Shown here piece after piece: positions 6,689-15,281 of a stretch of 64,000 bases of DNA. Both the position numbers and the translations under genes were made by a program. Source of the DNA: Nocardiopsis_B sediminis (GTDB lineage: Bacteria > Actinomycetota > Actinomycetes > Streptosporangiales > Streptosporangiaceae); the NCBI RefSeq assembly GCF_042650565.1, contig NZ_JBHSBH010000005.1:124001-188000 (forward strand). Reading direction: 5' to 3'. How positions within the stretch are numbered: the stretch's first letter is position 1; each line of letters begins with the position of its first letter. Under the pieces are notes generated by a model. It ran no database searches and was not told the origin of the DNA. It saw nothing but the letters and a program-made list of their open reading frames with translations.

Positions 6689-8260
6689 CTAGGCGCCGCG
6701 GACAGGGTCGCCGTGCGACCGGAACGGGGCCAGGTGGTCGATGACGTCGGATGCGCGCCCGGCCGGGACGCGGGCGGCGAGGTGGCCGTCGGGCCGGATG
6801 AGGATGAGCTCTCCCGGATAGGGCCGGTAGAGGCGCTGGAACTCGCCCTGGGTGTCGGCGATGGCGCCGCCCGGATCCGCGCCGATGCGGTGCAGGTGCA
6901 GCCCGGCCGGATCGGCGCCGCCGAAGCCGACCGGTCCGGTGGGCTCGAAGGCGATCAGGGACCAGTGCGGCCCCCGCAGGAGGTCGAAGAGGTCGCCGCT
7001 GAACCCCGCGCCCGCCAGCCCGCCGGCGTTGGGCGCCCGGTCGCCGGCCACGGGTCCGGGCCCGTCCCCGCCGGGGTAGGTGAGGGGGCCCGTGCGGTAG
7101 TGGATCCCCAGCCCCGTGGTCATCGACCCGTCGCTGATGCCGGCGAGCGCCGCGCCCAGCCCGTCGTCGCTGCCGCGGCCCGCGTTCTCCATGGTCCGGC
7201 CCATCTTTTCCGTGCTCATCGCCAGGACGGTGCGGGCGACCGGGATGCGTTCGGCGCCGTAGGTGTCCAGCAGGTCCGGGTGGGCGCCCTTGAGAACGCT
7301 CATGAGTTTCCATCCCAGGTTGTAGGCGTCCTGGATGCCGGTGTTCATGCCCTGGCCCCCGGCCGGGGAGTGGACGTGGGCGGCGTCCCCGGCGAGCAGG
7401 ACGCGGCCTGTGCGGTAGTCCGCCGCCATGCGGGCGTTGACCTGGTACACCGAGAGCCAGGTCGCGCTCTTCAGCACGACGGCCCCCGCGCCGGCGCGGT
7501 CGTCGAACAGCCGCTGGTAGAACTCCAGCGACGGGGTGCCGGGCTCGTCGCCGGGCAGGATCGGGCTCTGGAACTGCCACAGGTCGCTGCCCGGGAGCGG
7601 GGTGAGGCCGAGTATGCCGTGCTCGGAGGGCCAGATGTGCATGCGGCCGCGGTCGAGGTCGGGACCGGTGACGTCCCCGAGGTACCAGCGCTGCCGTTCG
7701 AAGGTCTCTCCTGCCAAGGAAAGCCCGGCGAGCTTGCGGGTACCGCTCCTGCCCCCGTCCGCCGCCACGACGTAGCGGGCGCGGACGGCCTGCTCGCCGC
7801 CCAGCCCCCGCAGGGCGACGGTGACACCGGCATCGTCCTGGTCGAGGCCGGCCGCCGCCGCGCCGAACTCCACGCGCCCACCCAGCTCCCCGAGCCGCCG
7901 CCGCAGGGCGTGCTCGACGTCGAACTGGCCGATCCACAGCGGATCGGGGTAGGGCGTGGCGAACGACCCCAGCGCCCGAGCCGAAATCGGGGGCCCGTCC
8001 GCGGTCGCGCCGGAGGGCTCGTGGAACCGCACGGGGAGCCCGGCGACACCGCGCCGCAGGACGTCGCCGACGGCGCCCAGGTCGTCGAGCACTTCGAGGG
8101 AGCGGGGCTGGACGGTCTTGGCCTTGGAGAAGCGGTTCGGCTCCGGGTCCCGCTCGACGATGCGGTGGGCGACCCCGCGGCGGGCGAGGTCGCACGCCAG
8201 CGTCAGGCCGGTGGGCCCGGCTCCGATGATCAGGACGTCGGTGTGGGACGCGTCGGTCAT
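6689..8260 (-). CDS. class A FAD-dependent aromatic monooxygenase
   Basis: A 523-residue flavoprotein of the PHBH/PheA/TfdB group. The dinucleotide-binding Rossmann fold opens the protein (VLIIGAGPTGLTLACDLARR, residues about 8-27). The DG motif appears as YVVAADGGRSGTRK near residue 165, and the GD motif, which contacts the FAD ribityl chain, as GRVLLAGDAAHVHSPAGGQG near residue 285. A C-terminal thioredoxin-like domain contains IRPDGHLAARVP, as in phenol hydroxylases and the rifampicin monooxygenase (Rox) group. It would use NAD(P)H and O2 to hydroxylate an aromatic compound. ATG 8260 is preferred over 8284 because GGAAGGA precedes it. It is co-directional with the exporter and divergent from the AsnC-type regulator. 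The substrate is unknown; antibiotic inactivation is one possibility. Confidence 0.87.
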   Translation of the reverse strand: MTDASHTDVLIIGAGPTGLTLACDLARRGVAHRIVERDPEPNRFSKAKTVQPRSLEVLDDLGAVGDVLRRGVAGLPVRFHEPSGATADGPPISARALGSFATPYPDPLWIGQFDVEHALRRRLGELGGRVEFGAAAAGLDQDDAGVTVALRGLGGEQAVRARYVVAADGGRSGTRKLAGLSLAGETFERQRWYLGDVTGPDLDRGRMHIWPSEHGILGLTPLPGSDLWQFQSPILPGDEPGTPSLEFYQRLFDDRAGAGAVVLKSATWLSVYQVNARMAADYRTGRVLLAGDAAHVHSPAGGQGMNTGIQDAYNLGWKLMSVLKGAHPDLLDTYGAERIPVARTVLAMSTEKMGRTMENAGRGSDDGLGAALAGISDGSMTTGLGIHYRTGPLTYPGGDGPGPVAGDRAPNAGGLAGAGFSGDLFDLLRGPHWSLIAFEPTGPVGFGGADPAGLHLHRIGADPGGAIADTQGEFQRLYRPYPGELILIRPDGHLAARVPAGRASDVIDHLAPFRSHGDPVRGA

Positions 8261-8283
8261 GGGGTCCTTCCAGGGAGAGGGCA

Positions 8284-8301
8284 CCGCACTGCACGGTGCG
8301 G
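8284..8301. promoter_or_regulatory. 18-bp dyad upstream of the monooxygenase
   Basis: CCGCAC-N6-GTGCGG lies 23 bases before the monooxygenase ATG. It is operator-like in placement and symmetry. The rest of the divergent gap (8302-8536) shows another weak dyad, TCGGCG-N13-CGCCGA at 8474-8498, close to the regulator start. Confidence 0.35.
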
Positions 8302-8536
8302 AGCGGGTTCACGGCGACGACGGCCCGGCGGGACCGTGTCCGTGCAGTGAGGTCCCGGCGCCGGTCCCCGGGGAGGTGTCCCCCGCCCCCGAGGCGATGT
8401 CCACCGCCTGCTCCCCGCTCCGCGGCCGTCCCGTTGCGGCCGCTGTCAACGTACGGCCGCCCCGCGGATAGGCTCGGCGATTGCAACGCATCCGCCGAAA
8501 CCACGTCCTCGCTGCACGAAAGGCGCCTCACACCCC

Positions 8537-9568
8537 ATGCCGGCCGCCGGATTCGACGAACTCGACGTCGCCCTCGCCGACGCCGTGCGGTCGGCCCCGC
8601 GCGTGAGCTGGCGGGAGCTGGCGCCGGTCCTGGGGGTCGACCCCGCGACCGTCAGCCGGCGCTGGTCGCGCATGCACTCCGCGGGGGTCGCCTGGGTGAC
8701 CGCCCACCCGGCCGGGAGCGCGACCCCGTCGTGCGCGCTGGTGGAGATCGACTGCGTGGCCGGGCGGTCGGGCGAGGTGGCGCGCGTCATCGCCGGCGAC
8801 ACCGAGGCCGCCACCGTCAACGTGGTGTCGGGCGCGCGGGACCTCCTCGTGCTGGCACAGGCGCCGGACCTCGATGCCCTGTCGGGCTACCTCCTCGACC
8901 GCCTGGAGCACGTCCCCGGCGTCACGAACGTGCGCGGCCACATCGTGACGCGGCCGATCGTCGAGGGCAGCCGGTGGCGCGAAGGTGCGCTCGCGCCCGA
9001 GCAGCGCCGCCGCCTGCACCCCCGCGGCGGCACCCGCCCGGACCGCGGCACCGCCCTCCAGGCCCCCGACCACCGCATCGTCCGCGCGCTCAACATCGAC
9101 GGGCGGATGTCGTTCGCGCAGCTCGCCGAACGCACCGGCCTGGGCCCCGTAGCGGTACGCCGCCGCCTGGCGCGCCTGGAGGCGGCGGGGCTCATCACCT
9201 TCCGGTGCGACACCTCACGCGACCTCTCCGGGCGCGCCGTCACCGTGTACTTCGGCTCGCTGCCCGTCCTCGACCTCGAAGACGCCGAAGGCCGGATCCG
9301 CGCGCTGCCGGGCGTCCGGGCCTGCAACCTCGTGGCGGGCCCCCACAACATCATCGTCGACGCCTGGCTGCGGACCGCCGCGGAGGCACACGACCTCGAA
9401 CGGCGGATGAGCGGCGAACTGCCCACCCTGCGGATCCACGACCGGTCGGTGGTCCTGCGCACCGTCAAGCTCGTCGGCCGGATCCTGGACGCGGAGGGCC
9501 GGGCGGTGCGCTCCGTTCCGCTCCTGGCCGAGGACCCGGCGCTGCGAGCCGATGCCACCGGTGCGTGA
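8537..9568 (+). CDS. Lrp/AsnC family regulator, duplicated architecture
   Basis: The protein has 343 residues, about twice the usual 150 for Lrp/AsnC proteins, and reads as two complete copies in tandem. The first HTH (about 5-55) contains VSWRELAPVLGVDPATVSRR and is followed by a RAM/ligand domain. The second HTH (about 180-230) contains MSFAQLAERTGLGPVAVRRR, followed by a second ligand domain ending in LRIHDRSVVLRTVKLVGR. Such doubled AsnC proteins are common in actinomycetes. It would sense an amino acid or related small molecule. The ATG follows AAAGG by 11 bases. It is divergent from the monooxygenase/exporter pair, the likely target. Confidence 0.88.
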   Translation: MPAAGFDELDVALADAVRSAPRVSWRELAPVLGVDPATVSRRWSRMHSAGVAWVTAHPAGSATPSCALVEIDCVAGRSGEVARVIAGDTEAATVNVVSGARDLLVLAQAPDLDALSGYLLDRLEHVPGVTNVRGHIVTRPIVEGSRWREGALAPEQRRRLHPRGGTRPDRGTALQAPDHRIVRALNIDGRMSFAQLAERTGLGPVAVRRRLARLEAAGLITFRCDTSRDLSGRAVTVYFGSLPVLDLEDAEGRIRALPGVRACNLVAGPHNIIVDAWLRTAAEAHDLERRMSGELPTLRIHDRSVVLRTVKLVGRILDAEGRAVRSVPLLAEDPALRADATGA

Positions 9569-9570
9569 CG

Positions 9571-9592
9571 CCGGCGCGGACGGGCGCGCCGG
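9571..9592. terminator. hairpin between convergent genes
   Basis: A perfect 8-bp stem, CCGGCGCG with CGCGCCGG, and a 6-base loop fill the 24-base gap between the AsnC regulator and the PP2C phosphatase. Confidence 0.6.
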
Positions 9593-11845
9593 TCAGGGCC
9601 CCGCGGCGCCGGTGGTGTGGCGGGTGCCGCCGCCGGAGCGGGGGAGTTCCTGGGCGTGTTCGTGGGGGTCGACGACCTTTCCGTGCGGGCCGTTGCCGGC
9701 GCGCAGCAGGAGCAGCGCGACGTCGTCGGCGCGCTGGCGCGCCTCCTGCGCCTCGCGGGTGAGCACGTCGGCCGCCTCGCCGAGGTAGCGGCCGCCCACC
9801 TCTCCCAGCCGGCCGGCGAGGCCGGAGATCGCCTCGTCCAGGTCCACGCCGGGCGACTCCACGAGGCCGTCGGTGTAGAGGGCCAGTACCGAGCCGACCG
9901 GCATCGCCAGCTGGATCTGCGGGTACTGGGCGTCGGGGACGATGCCCAGGAGCACCCCGCCCGGCACGTCCAGCACCTGGGTCTTGCCCTCGGGCGCGCG
10001 CATCAGCGGCTGCGGGTGCCCGGCCCGGGCGAACTCGACGATCTCCTTCTTCAGGTCCATCCGCAGGTAGGTGCAGCTCGCGAACAGGCCCGGGTCGAGG
10101 TCGACGAGCATGCTGTTGGTGTGGGCCAGGACGCGGCCGGGCTCGCCGTCGGAGGTGTCGGTGTAGGCGCGCACGGCGGTGCGGACCTGGCCCATCAGCG
10201 CGGCCGCGCCCACATTGTGGCCCTGGATGTCGCCGATGACCGCGGCGACCCGGTCCTCGTCGATGCGGATGATGTCGTAGAAGTCCCCGCCGATGGCCAT
10301 GCCCTCGGTGCCGGGCAGGTAGCGCGCCGCTGCCGTGAGCCCGGGGATGCTGGGCAGCTCGCGCGGCAGCAGGCCCACCTGGAGGCCGTGGGCCAGCGCC
10401 TGCTTGGTGTCGTAGAGGCGGGCTCGCTCGAGCGCCTGGGCGATGAGCCCGCCCAGCGAGTTGAGCACGGAGCGCTCTTCGACGGTGAACCGGCGCGGCT
10501 GGGAGTAGGCGAGCACGCAGGCGCCCACCGAGCGCCCCGAGGAGATGAGCGGCAGGAACGCCCAGGCGCCCATGCCGTCGTGGGCGCTGGCGCGCGACCG
10601 GTAGGCGCGCTCCAGCTCGCGGCGCGACTCGACGAAGGCGGGGACCCCGGTGAGCAGGGTGCGCGCGCCCGGTGTGCGCGGGGTCACCGGAGTGCGGTCG
10701 AAGCGCTCGATGTCCTCGGGCCCGTATCCGCTGGAGCCGATGACGCGCAGGGTCCCGCCCTGCTCGGCGAGCAGGGCGAGGGCCTGCCCGCCGAAGGCGG
10801 GCATGACCTGGTCGACGACAAGGTCGATCACGTCCTGCTCGCCGACCGCCTCGGTCATCGCGCTGGCGAGGTTGAGGATGTGGTAGATCGCCCCGGCCCG
10901 GGAGGGCACGGTCAGGCCGCCCTCGGGGTCGGGCGCCAGCGGCGGCGCCGGCACGTCCTCGGCCGGGCGCTCGGCGTGGGTGGGGACGATGCGCACGCTG
11001 ATGCCCGTGGGATCGGGGAACAGGTGGAAGGACAGCCACTGGTCGGGCGGGCGCAGCGCGACGAAGGAGGTGGACTCCTGGCTCATCACGGCCGACCGGT
11101 AGCGGTCCTCGAACATCGGGTTGTTCAGCCACGGCAGCACCGTCCAGGGCTGCACGCCCAGCAGCCGGCCGACGTGCTCGCCCAGCAGCGAGGCGGCGGC
11201 CGGGCTGACGACGGTCAGCCGGCCCTGGACGTCCATCGAGCACAACCCCTCGGGGATGCGCGACACGAGCGCGGCCATCGGGTCGCCGGAGGAGCCGTCG
11301 CCGCGCGCGGGCGCGGGCGCGGGGATGTAGGGGCGGGGGCCGGGCTCGATGGGCCGGCCGTCGCGCTCGGCGCGCTCCAGGATGCGGGCCAGGCGGGTGG
11401 CGCCCGCGATGATCCGGTCGCGCTCGCGGCGGCGCAGCTGGGCCCCGTGCGCGGCGGGCCAGACCAGGAACAGCGAACCGTACTCGCGCGCGTTGATGCG
11501 CAGCGGGCAGCCGGCCATCCGGAAGTCGTAGGGCAGGGTGAGGGCGGTGCGGGGGTAGCGGCGGGCCATCTCCTCGGGCCCGCCGACCCAGACCACGCCC
11601 TCCTCCTGTAAGGCGTCGGCGGCGGGCATGGGCGAGGGCAGCCGCACCCGTTCCCAGGGGCGCATGATGTCGCGCGGCATCCCGGCCAGCACCGCGAGCT
11701 CCATGGTGGACTCGCCGGTCAGCAGGAAGACACCGCCGGCGTGCGCGCCGAGTTCGCCCAGCAGGCCCACGAGGCCATCGGCCACGCGATCCAACCCGTT
11801 TCGCACCCATTGACGCTGGTCAAGGGGCGTCGTCCGCTCCCGCAC
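9593..11845 (-). CDS. GAF-PAS-GAF PP2C-type (SpoIIE/RsbU) serine phosphatase
   Basis: A 750-residue soluble sensor phosphatase. Residues about 15-165 look like a GAF domain, about 185-300 a PAS domain (GLCSMDVQGRLTVVSPAAAS), about 330-480 a second GAF (VIDLVVDQVMPAFGGQALAL), and about 500-720 the PP2C/SpoIIE catalytic domain. Metal-binding acidic residues are present in GGDFYDIIRIDED, AAVIGDIQGHN, YTDGLVE and RADDVALLLL. Such proteins dephosphorylate STAS anti-anti-sigma factors in partner-switching stress signalling. No HATPase kinase domain is fused and no STAS or anti-sigma gene is adjacent, so the partner is elsewhere. GTG 11845 has GGGGGAG close upstream. The tail beyond the catalytic domain (about 30 residues) is low complexity. 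Confidence 0.9.
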   Translation of the reverse strand: MRERTTPLDQRQWVRNGLDRVADGLVGLLGELGAHAGGVFLLTGESTMELAVLAGMPRDIMRPWERVRLPSPMPAADALQEEGVVWVGGPEEMARRYPRTALTLPYDFRMAGCPLRINAREYGSLFLVWPAAHGAQLRRRERDRIIAGATRLARILERAERDGRPIEPGPRPYIPAPAPARGDGSSGDPMAALVSRIPEGLCSMDVQGRLTVVSPAAASLLGEHVGRLLGVQPWTVLPWLNNPMFEDRYRSAVMSQESTSFVALRPPDQWLSFHLFPDPTGISVRIVPTHAERPAEDVPAPPLAPDPEGGLTVPSRAGAIYHILNLASAMTEAVGEQDVIDLVVDQVMPAFGGQALALLAEQGGTLRVIGSSGYGPEDIERFDRTPVTPRTPGARTLLTGVPAFVESRRELERAYRSRASAHDGMGAWAFLPLISSGRSVGACVLAYSQPRRFTVEERSVLNSLGGLIAQALERARLYDTKQALAHGLQVGLLPRELPSIPGLTAAARYLPGTEGMAIGGDFYDIIRIDEDRVAAVIGDIQGHNVGAAALMGQVRTAVRAYTDTSDGEPGRVLAHTNSMLVDLDPGLFASCTYLRMDLKKEIVEFARAGHPQPLMRAPEGKTQVLDVPGGVLLGIVPDAQYPQIQLAMPVGSVLALYTDGLVESPGVDLDEAISGLAGRLGEVGGRYLGEAADVLTREAQEARQRADDVALLLLRAGNGPHGKVVDPHEHAQELPRSGGGTRHTTGAAGP

Positions 11846-12280
11846 AGCTCCCCCGCTCCAGGGCGCCGCCCTTCACGCTGGCGCCCGACCCGCCGATCGC
11901 CGGACATGTCCGTGGACACGATCACCGCCCGCCCCGGTGCCCCGGTGCCGGCCGGACCGGCGCGCGAACGCGGCCCCATGACCAGAGGATACGCGCAACA
12001 CCCGGGAGATCGGTGATTCTGCGTCACCACGTCGTTCTGTACGGTAGCGGACATGCGGACGGCGGAGGGGTCGTTCGCGGCACCGGCTCGCCCCCCGAAA
12101 AGGACCGGCCCGCGGCACGGCGCCGCCCACCCGCACCGCCGATCGGGCGCCGGACCCCCCGGCCGGGCCACGCGATCGCGCTCACGCTACCACCGCGACC
12201 TGCAACGACACCCGGATGGCGCGCCGATGGGGCCCACCGTGGCGCCGCACCGGAACCGGCCCCGACGGGGCCCAAGGAGG
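11846..12280. other. 435-bp gap without a supported gene
   Basis: This lies between the phosphatase start and the secreted-protein stop, both on the minus strand. I see no ribosome binding site with a plausible protein on either strand. It should hold the phosphatase promoter; TATCCT at 11988-11993 (minus strand) is a possible -10. A short GGCCCC-GAC-GGGGCC hairpin at 12258-12272 could end the small secreted gene. Confidence 0.5.
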
Positions 12281-12505
12281 TCACCCCCAGTCCTCGACGA
12301 AGAGGTTGTATCCGGGAAGCTGATTCGCCCGCTGACAGAACGCCGGGTAGCCCTCCTGCCCCGCCTGAGCCGCGGCGTTGAGGCAGTCCGCTTCCGTCGC
12401 GAAGTTCGCCTCGAAGCGCACCACGGCCGCCGCGGGCGCCGCCGCGGCGAGCGACACCCCGCCCGCCACCAGCGCGGAGACCACCACTGCAAGAGAACGC
12501 TTCAT
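12281..12505 (-). CDS. small secreted protein, 74 aa
   Basis: Begins MKRSLAVVVSALVAGG, a basic n-region and hydrophobic core, followed by an AxA cleavage site (AAPAAA near residue 27). The predicted mature peptide is about 47 residues and has exactly two cysteines (ADCLNAAAQAG and AFCQRANQL) that could form one disulfide. The start ATG has AAAGGTGG about eight bases upstream. No enzyme family is recognisable. It resembles short exported actinobacterial proteins with a conserved FEANFATEADCLN-type core. It lies alone on the minus strand, divergent from the alpha/beta hydrolase. Function unknown. Confidence 0.72.
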   Translation of the reverse strand: MKRSLAVVVSALVAGGVSLAAAAPAAAVVRFEANFATEADCLNAAAQAGQEGYPAFCQRANQLPGYNLFVEDWG

Positions 12506-12707
12506 CACCGTTTCCACCTTTCCCACCCCCGCGCCCCGGCAGACCCACGGCCGGACGACTACCCGGACACGCCCAGGACACTCACCCACGGTGAACGACG
12601 CGACGCGGGCGGGTAACTTGGCAGGCCGCGGGTCCGGGAACGCCGGGCGGCCCGCGGGGCCGCCGAACGGCCCGATACGGGGGCGCGCGACCGGGGGGAC
12701 CGCAGCG

Positions 12708-13466
12708 ATGGGACAGTATGCCGACGTCAACGGCGTGCACACCTGGTACGACGAACGCGGCGACGGTGATCCGCTGGTGCTCCTGCACGGCTCGCCGGGC
12801 GATTCCCGCGTATTCGACGCCGGCCTCGCCCCCCTCGCCGACCGCTTCCGGGTGCTCACCCCCGAGCGCCGGGGCCACGGGCACACCGCCGATGTCGAAG
12901 GGCCCATCGGCCTCGGCGTCATGACCGACGACACCGTCGCCTTCCTGGAGCAGGTGGTCGCCGACCCGGCCCGCCTGGCCGGACACGGCACCGGCGCGAC
13001 GGTGGCGCTCATGACCGCGATCCGCCGCCCCGATCTCGTCGAACGCCTCGTCCTGATCAGCGGGGCCTTCCAGCGCGAGGGCATGGTCCTGCGCCCCGGC
13101 CCCTCCGGCGAGGTCCCCCCGGAGGTCGCCGACGCCTACGCCGAGGTGTCGCCCGACGGCCGCGACCACCTGCCCGTCGTCCTGGAGAAGACCGCCGCCT
13201 CCGCCGCGACCGAGCCGGACCTGACCGAGCACGAGCTGTCGGCCGTCACCGCGCGCACGCTGGTCGTCAGCGGCGACGACGACCTGGTCACCCTGGAGCA
13301 CACGGTGGCCCTCTACCGCGCCCTGCCCGCCGCCGAGCTGGCCGTCGTTCCCGGTACCTCCCACGCACTCCTGCTCGAGAAACCCGGCACCCTCCGCCAT
13401 CTGGTCGGCGACTTCCTCACCGGCGAGCCCCCGGCCACCCGGCTACCGATCCGCCGCACCCGCTGA
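12708..13466 (+). CDS. alpha/beta hydrolase
   Basis: A 252-residue cytoplasmic hydrolase of the alpha/beta fold. The oxyanion-hole motif is VLLHGSPGDSR near residue 25. The nucleophile elbow, normally GxSxG, reads AGHGTGATVAL near residue 88, so the expected Ser is replaced by Gly (G-H-G-T-G). The catalytic His is likely in VPGTSHALLLEKP near the end, and the acid in VVSGDDDLVTLEH. The missing Ser is unusual: the following Thr might substitute, or the protein may not be a classical hydrolase. ATG 12708 is chosen because the homologous fold begins there (MGQYADVNGVHTWY); a GGGGGA lies about nine bases upstream. The reading frame is open further upstream but not coding. Confidence 0.82.
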   Translation: MGQYADVNGVHTWYDERGDGDPLVLLHGSPGDSRVFDAGLAPLADRFRVLTPERRGHGHTADVEGPIGLGVMTDDTVAFLEQVVADPARLAGHGTGATVALMTAIRRPDLVERLVLISGAFQREGMVLRPGPSGEVPPEVADAYAEVSPDGRDHLPVVLEKTAASAATEPDLTEHELSAVTARTLVVSGDDDLVTLEHTVALYRALPAAELAVVPGTSHALLLEKPGTLRHLVGDFLTGEPPATRLPIRRTR

Positions 13467-13605
13467 GGGGGCCGCCCACCCGCCGATCCACCGCACCCGT
13501 CGACCGGCCCACGGGACGGCCGACCTCCACTCAACCGACCCCGACCACCCCATATGTCTGATTTGCCACGTTTTGGAACTCCGGTACTGCGGTAGGCGGC
13601 CGTCC

Positions 13606-14670
13606 ATGCGAGAGCCCGCACGGCCGCGTTCCGGGTACCCCAGCGTCCCGGTCCCCAGCGAGCCACCGCATTTCCCGCGCCCGCTCCGGCGCCGGCCCGG
13701 AGACGACGGCCCGGACCTGCTCGTCCTGCGCTCCCGCGGGCTCGGCGACTTCCTCACCGCCCTGCCCGCCCTGCGGGCACTGGAGCGCGCCCACCCCGGG
13801 CACCGCATCCACCTCGCCGCACCCCCCGGGCACGCCGACCTCCTCGCACTGGCCGGGCTGGACTGGCCGCTCATCCCCAGCGTCGCCCTGACCGCGCCCC
13901 CCTGGCCACGCCGCACGCCCCTCGACCTCGCCGTCAACCTGCACGACGGCGACCCGCAGAGCGTCCGCGCCCTCCGCGCCCTGCGCCCCGCCCTCCTGTG
14001 GACCTACGCCCACCCCGAGACCCCCGCCTCCCCCGGCCCGCACCCGATCCCCGGCCTCCACGAGACCGAGAACTGCTGCCGGCTCCTGCGCCACTACGGG
14101 GTCCCCACCGAGGCCACCGACCTGCGGATGGCCCCGCCGGCCCTCCCGGCCCCCCGCCCCGGAGCCGCCGTCCTGCACCCCGGCGCCGGCTCCCCCGCCC
14201 GGCGCTGGCCCGAGCCGCGGTTCGCCGCGGTCGCCCGCCACCTCGCCGACCGCGGCCACCGCGTCGTCATCACCGGATCCGCCGCCGGACGCGGCCCGGC
14301 CGAACGCGTCGGCCGCGCCGCGGGCATCGACCCCGCGGACGTCCTCGCCGGACGCACCACGCTGCCCGAGGCCGCGGCGCTCATCGCCGGTGCCGCCGTC
14401 GTCGTCTGCGGCGACTCCGGGGTGGCCCACCTGGCCACCGCCTACGCGACCCCCTCGGTGCGCATCCTCGGCCGCGTCTCGCCGGCCCGGACGGGGCCGC
14501 GCATCGACGACGCGCTGCACGCCTGCCTCTGGGCCGGCGAGCCCGGTGACGGCCCACCCGGTCCCGGCCTGCTGCGCATCACCGCCGCACAGGTCATCGA
14601 CGCCCTCGGCACCGTGCCGATCCGCGCCCCCGGCACCGCCGCCCCGGCACCGGCCGAGCCCGCCCCCTGA
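13606..14670 (+). CDS. glycosyltransferase family 9 (ADP-heptose:LPS heptosyltransferase-like)
   Basis: A 354-residue GT-B glycosyltransferase of family GT9. The N-terminal domain begins LLVLRSRGLGDFLTALPALR, the acceptor-side motif of WaaC/WaaF. The C-terminal domain has VLHPGAGSPARRWPEPRF and HRVVITGSAAGRGPAE, and the donor-site VVCGDSGVAHLATAYATPSV. Actinomycetes lack LPS; homologues are found near cell-wall polysaccharide or antibiotic-sugar genes, but this copy is isolated. The annotated ATG could be replaced by TTG 13573. The termini are proline- and alanine-rich. A strong terminator follows at 14854. Confidence 0.85.
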   Translation: MREPARPRSGYPSVPVPSEPPHFPRPLRRRPGDDGPDLLVLRSRGLGDFLTALPALRALERAHPGHRIHLAAPPGHADLLALAGLDWPLIPSVALTAPPWPRRTPLDLAVNLHDGDPQSVRALRALRPALLWTYAHPETPASPGPHPIPGLHETENCCRLLRHYGVPTEATDLRMAPPALPAPRPGAAVLHPGAGSPARRWPEPRFAAVARHLADRGHRVVITGSAAGRGPAERVGRAAGIDPADVLAGRTTLPEAAALIAGAAVVVCGDSGVAHLATAYATPSVRILGRVSPARTGPRIDDALHACLWAGEPGDGPPGPGLLRITAAQVIDALGTVPIRAPGTAAPAPAEPAP

Positions 14671-14853
14671 CCTCCGGGGTGTTTGGGCCGCCGCGGATTC
14701 GGTAGTCCCCACTACAGAGCCATCGTGCCCTCCGGGGCACCTTCGGAGCCGGGCAGCGCCCCCTCCTGTACCGGGGGGATCGGGAGGGGGCCACCCGGTG
14801 GACCCGGTCCACCCCGTCCGCGGCGCACACCGCGGGCCCGCTGGACGCACAGA

Positions 14854-14880
14854 GGGGGCTTCCCTACGGGAAGCCCCCTT
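14854..14880. terminator. bidirectional intrinsic terminator
   Basis: A perfect 11-bp stem GGGGGCTTCCC with loop TAC and complement GGGAAGCCCCC, followed by TTT. It is one of the clearest terminators in the window and separates the convergent GT9 and ChaB genes (14671-14903 is otherwise empty). Confidence 0.88.
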
Positions 14881-14903
14881 TGCTGTGCGCGGCGCCGCCG
14901 GGG

Positions 14904-15281
14904 TCACGACGCCCGGGGCCGGCGCATCCGCGACCGGCTCTCCTTCTTCACCGCCTCCACCAGCTGCGGCTTTGTCATCGTCGACCGCCCCTGCACGCCC
15001 AGCTCCCTGGCGCGCGCGTACAGCTCCTGCTTGCCGGCGTCGGCGTCCACGCCGCCCCCGGCCCGGGGTGCTCGTGCTCCGGGGGCCCGGCGCGACTCCT
15101 TGGGTTTCCAGCGGTCGCCCACCTGCTCGAAGCCGCGCCTGAGCGCCGTGTAGGCGACCCGGTCCGCGCGCTCGCCCTCGCCGTAGGTGTCCACGGCCGA
15201 GTCGTGCGCACAGGCCCAGGTGTCCTGGGCCTTCCGCGACGAGCGCCGGACCGTGTCCGGCAGGTTCTTGCGTCCCGGCAT
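14904..15281 (-). CDS. ChaB domain protein with C-terminal SAP/Rho-N-like motif
   Basis: A 125-residue basic protein. Residues about 5-62 match the ChaB family: LPDTVRRSSRKAQDTWACAH, then an ExERADRVAYTALRRGFEQV helix and DRWKPK. A flexible Arg/Gly/Ala linker follows, and residues about 82-115 form a small helix-turn-helix (ELYARARELGV, STMTKPQLVEAVKK) resembling the Rho N-terminal/SAP fold that binds nucleic acid. ChaB was named as a cation-transport regulator, but its role is poorly defined; in actinobacteria this two-domain form is frequent. The ATG has GAAGGGGGA about seven bases upstream. It is likely monocistronic, ending at the terminator at 14854-14880. Confidence 0.85.
   Translation of the reverse strand: MPGRKNLPDTVRRSSRKAQDTWACAHDSAVDTYGEGERADRVAYTALRRGFEQVGDRWKPKESRRAPGARAPRAGGGVDADAGKQELYARARELGVQGRSTMTKPQLVEAVKKESRSRMRRPRAS

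Noticed and set aside
6633..8531. Long same-frame upstream extension of the MFS exporter (to 8531)
   Set aside because: The extension overlaps the monooxygenase in another frame and is not protein-like. ATG 6632 has a strong ribosome binding site and the expected N-terminus.
9617..11611. Open frame of 664 codons antisense to the PP2C phosphatase
   Set aside because: The phosphatase domains are clear on the minus strand; the antisense translation is repetitive and family-less.
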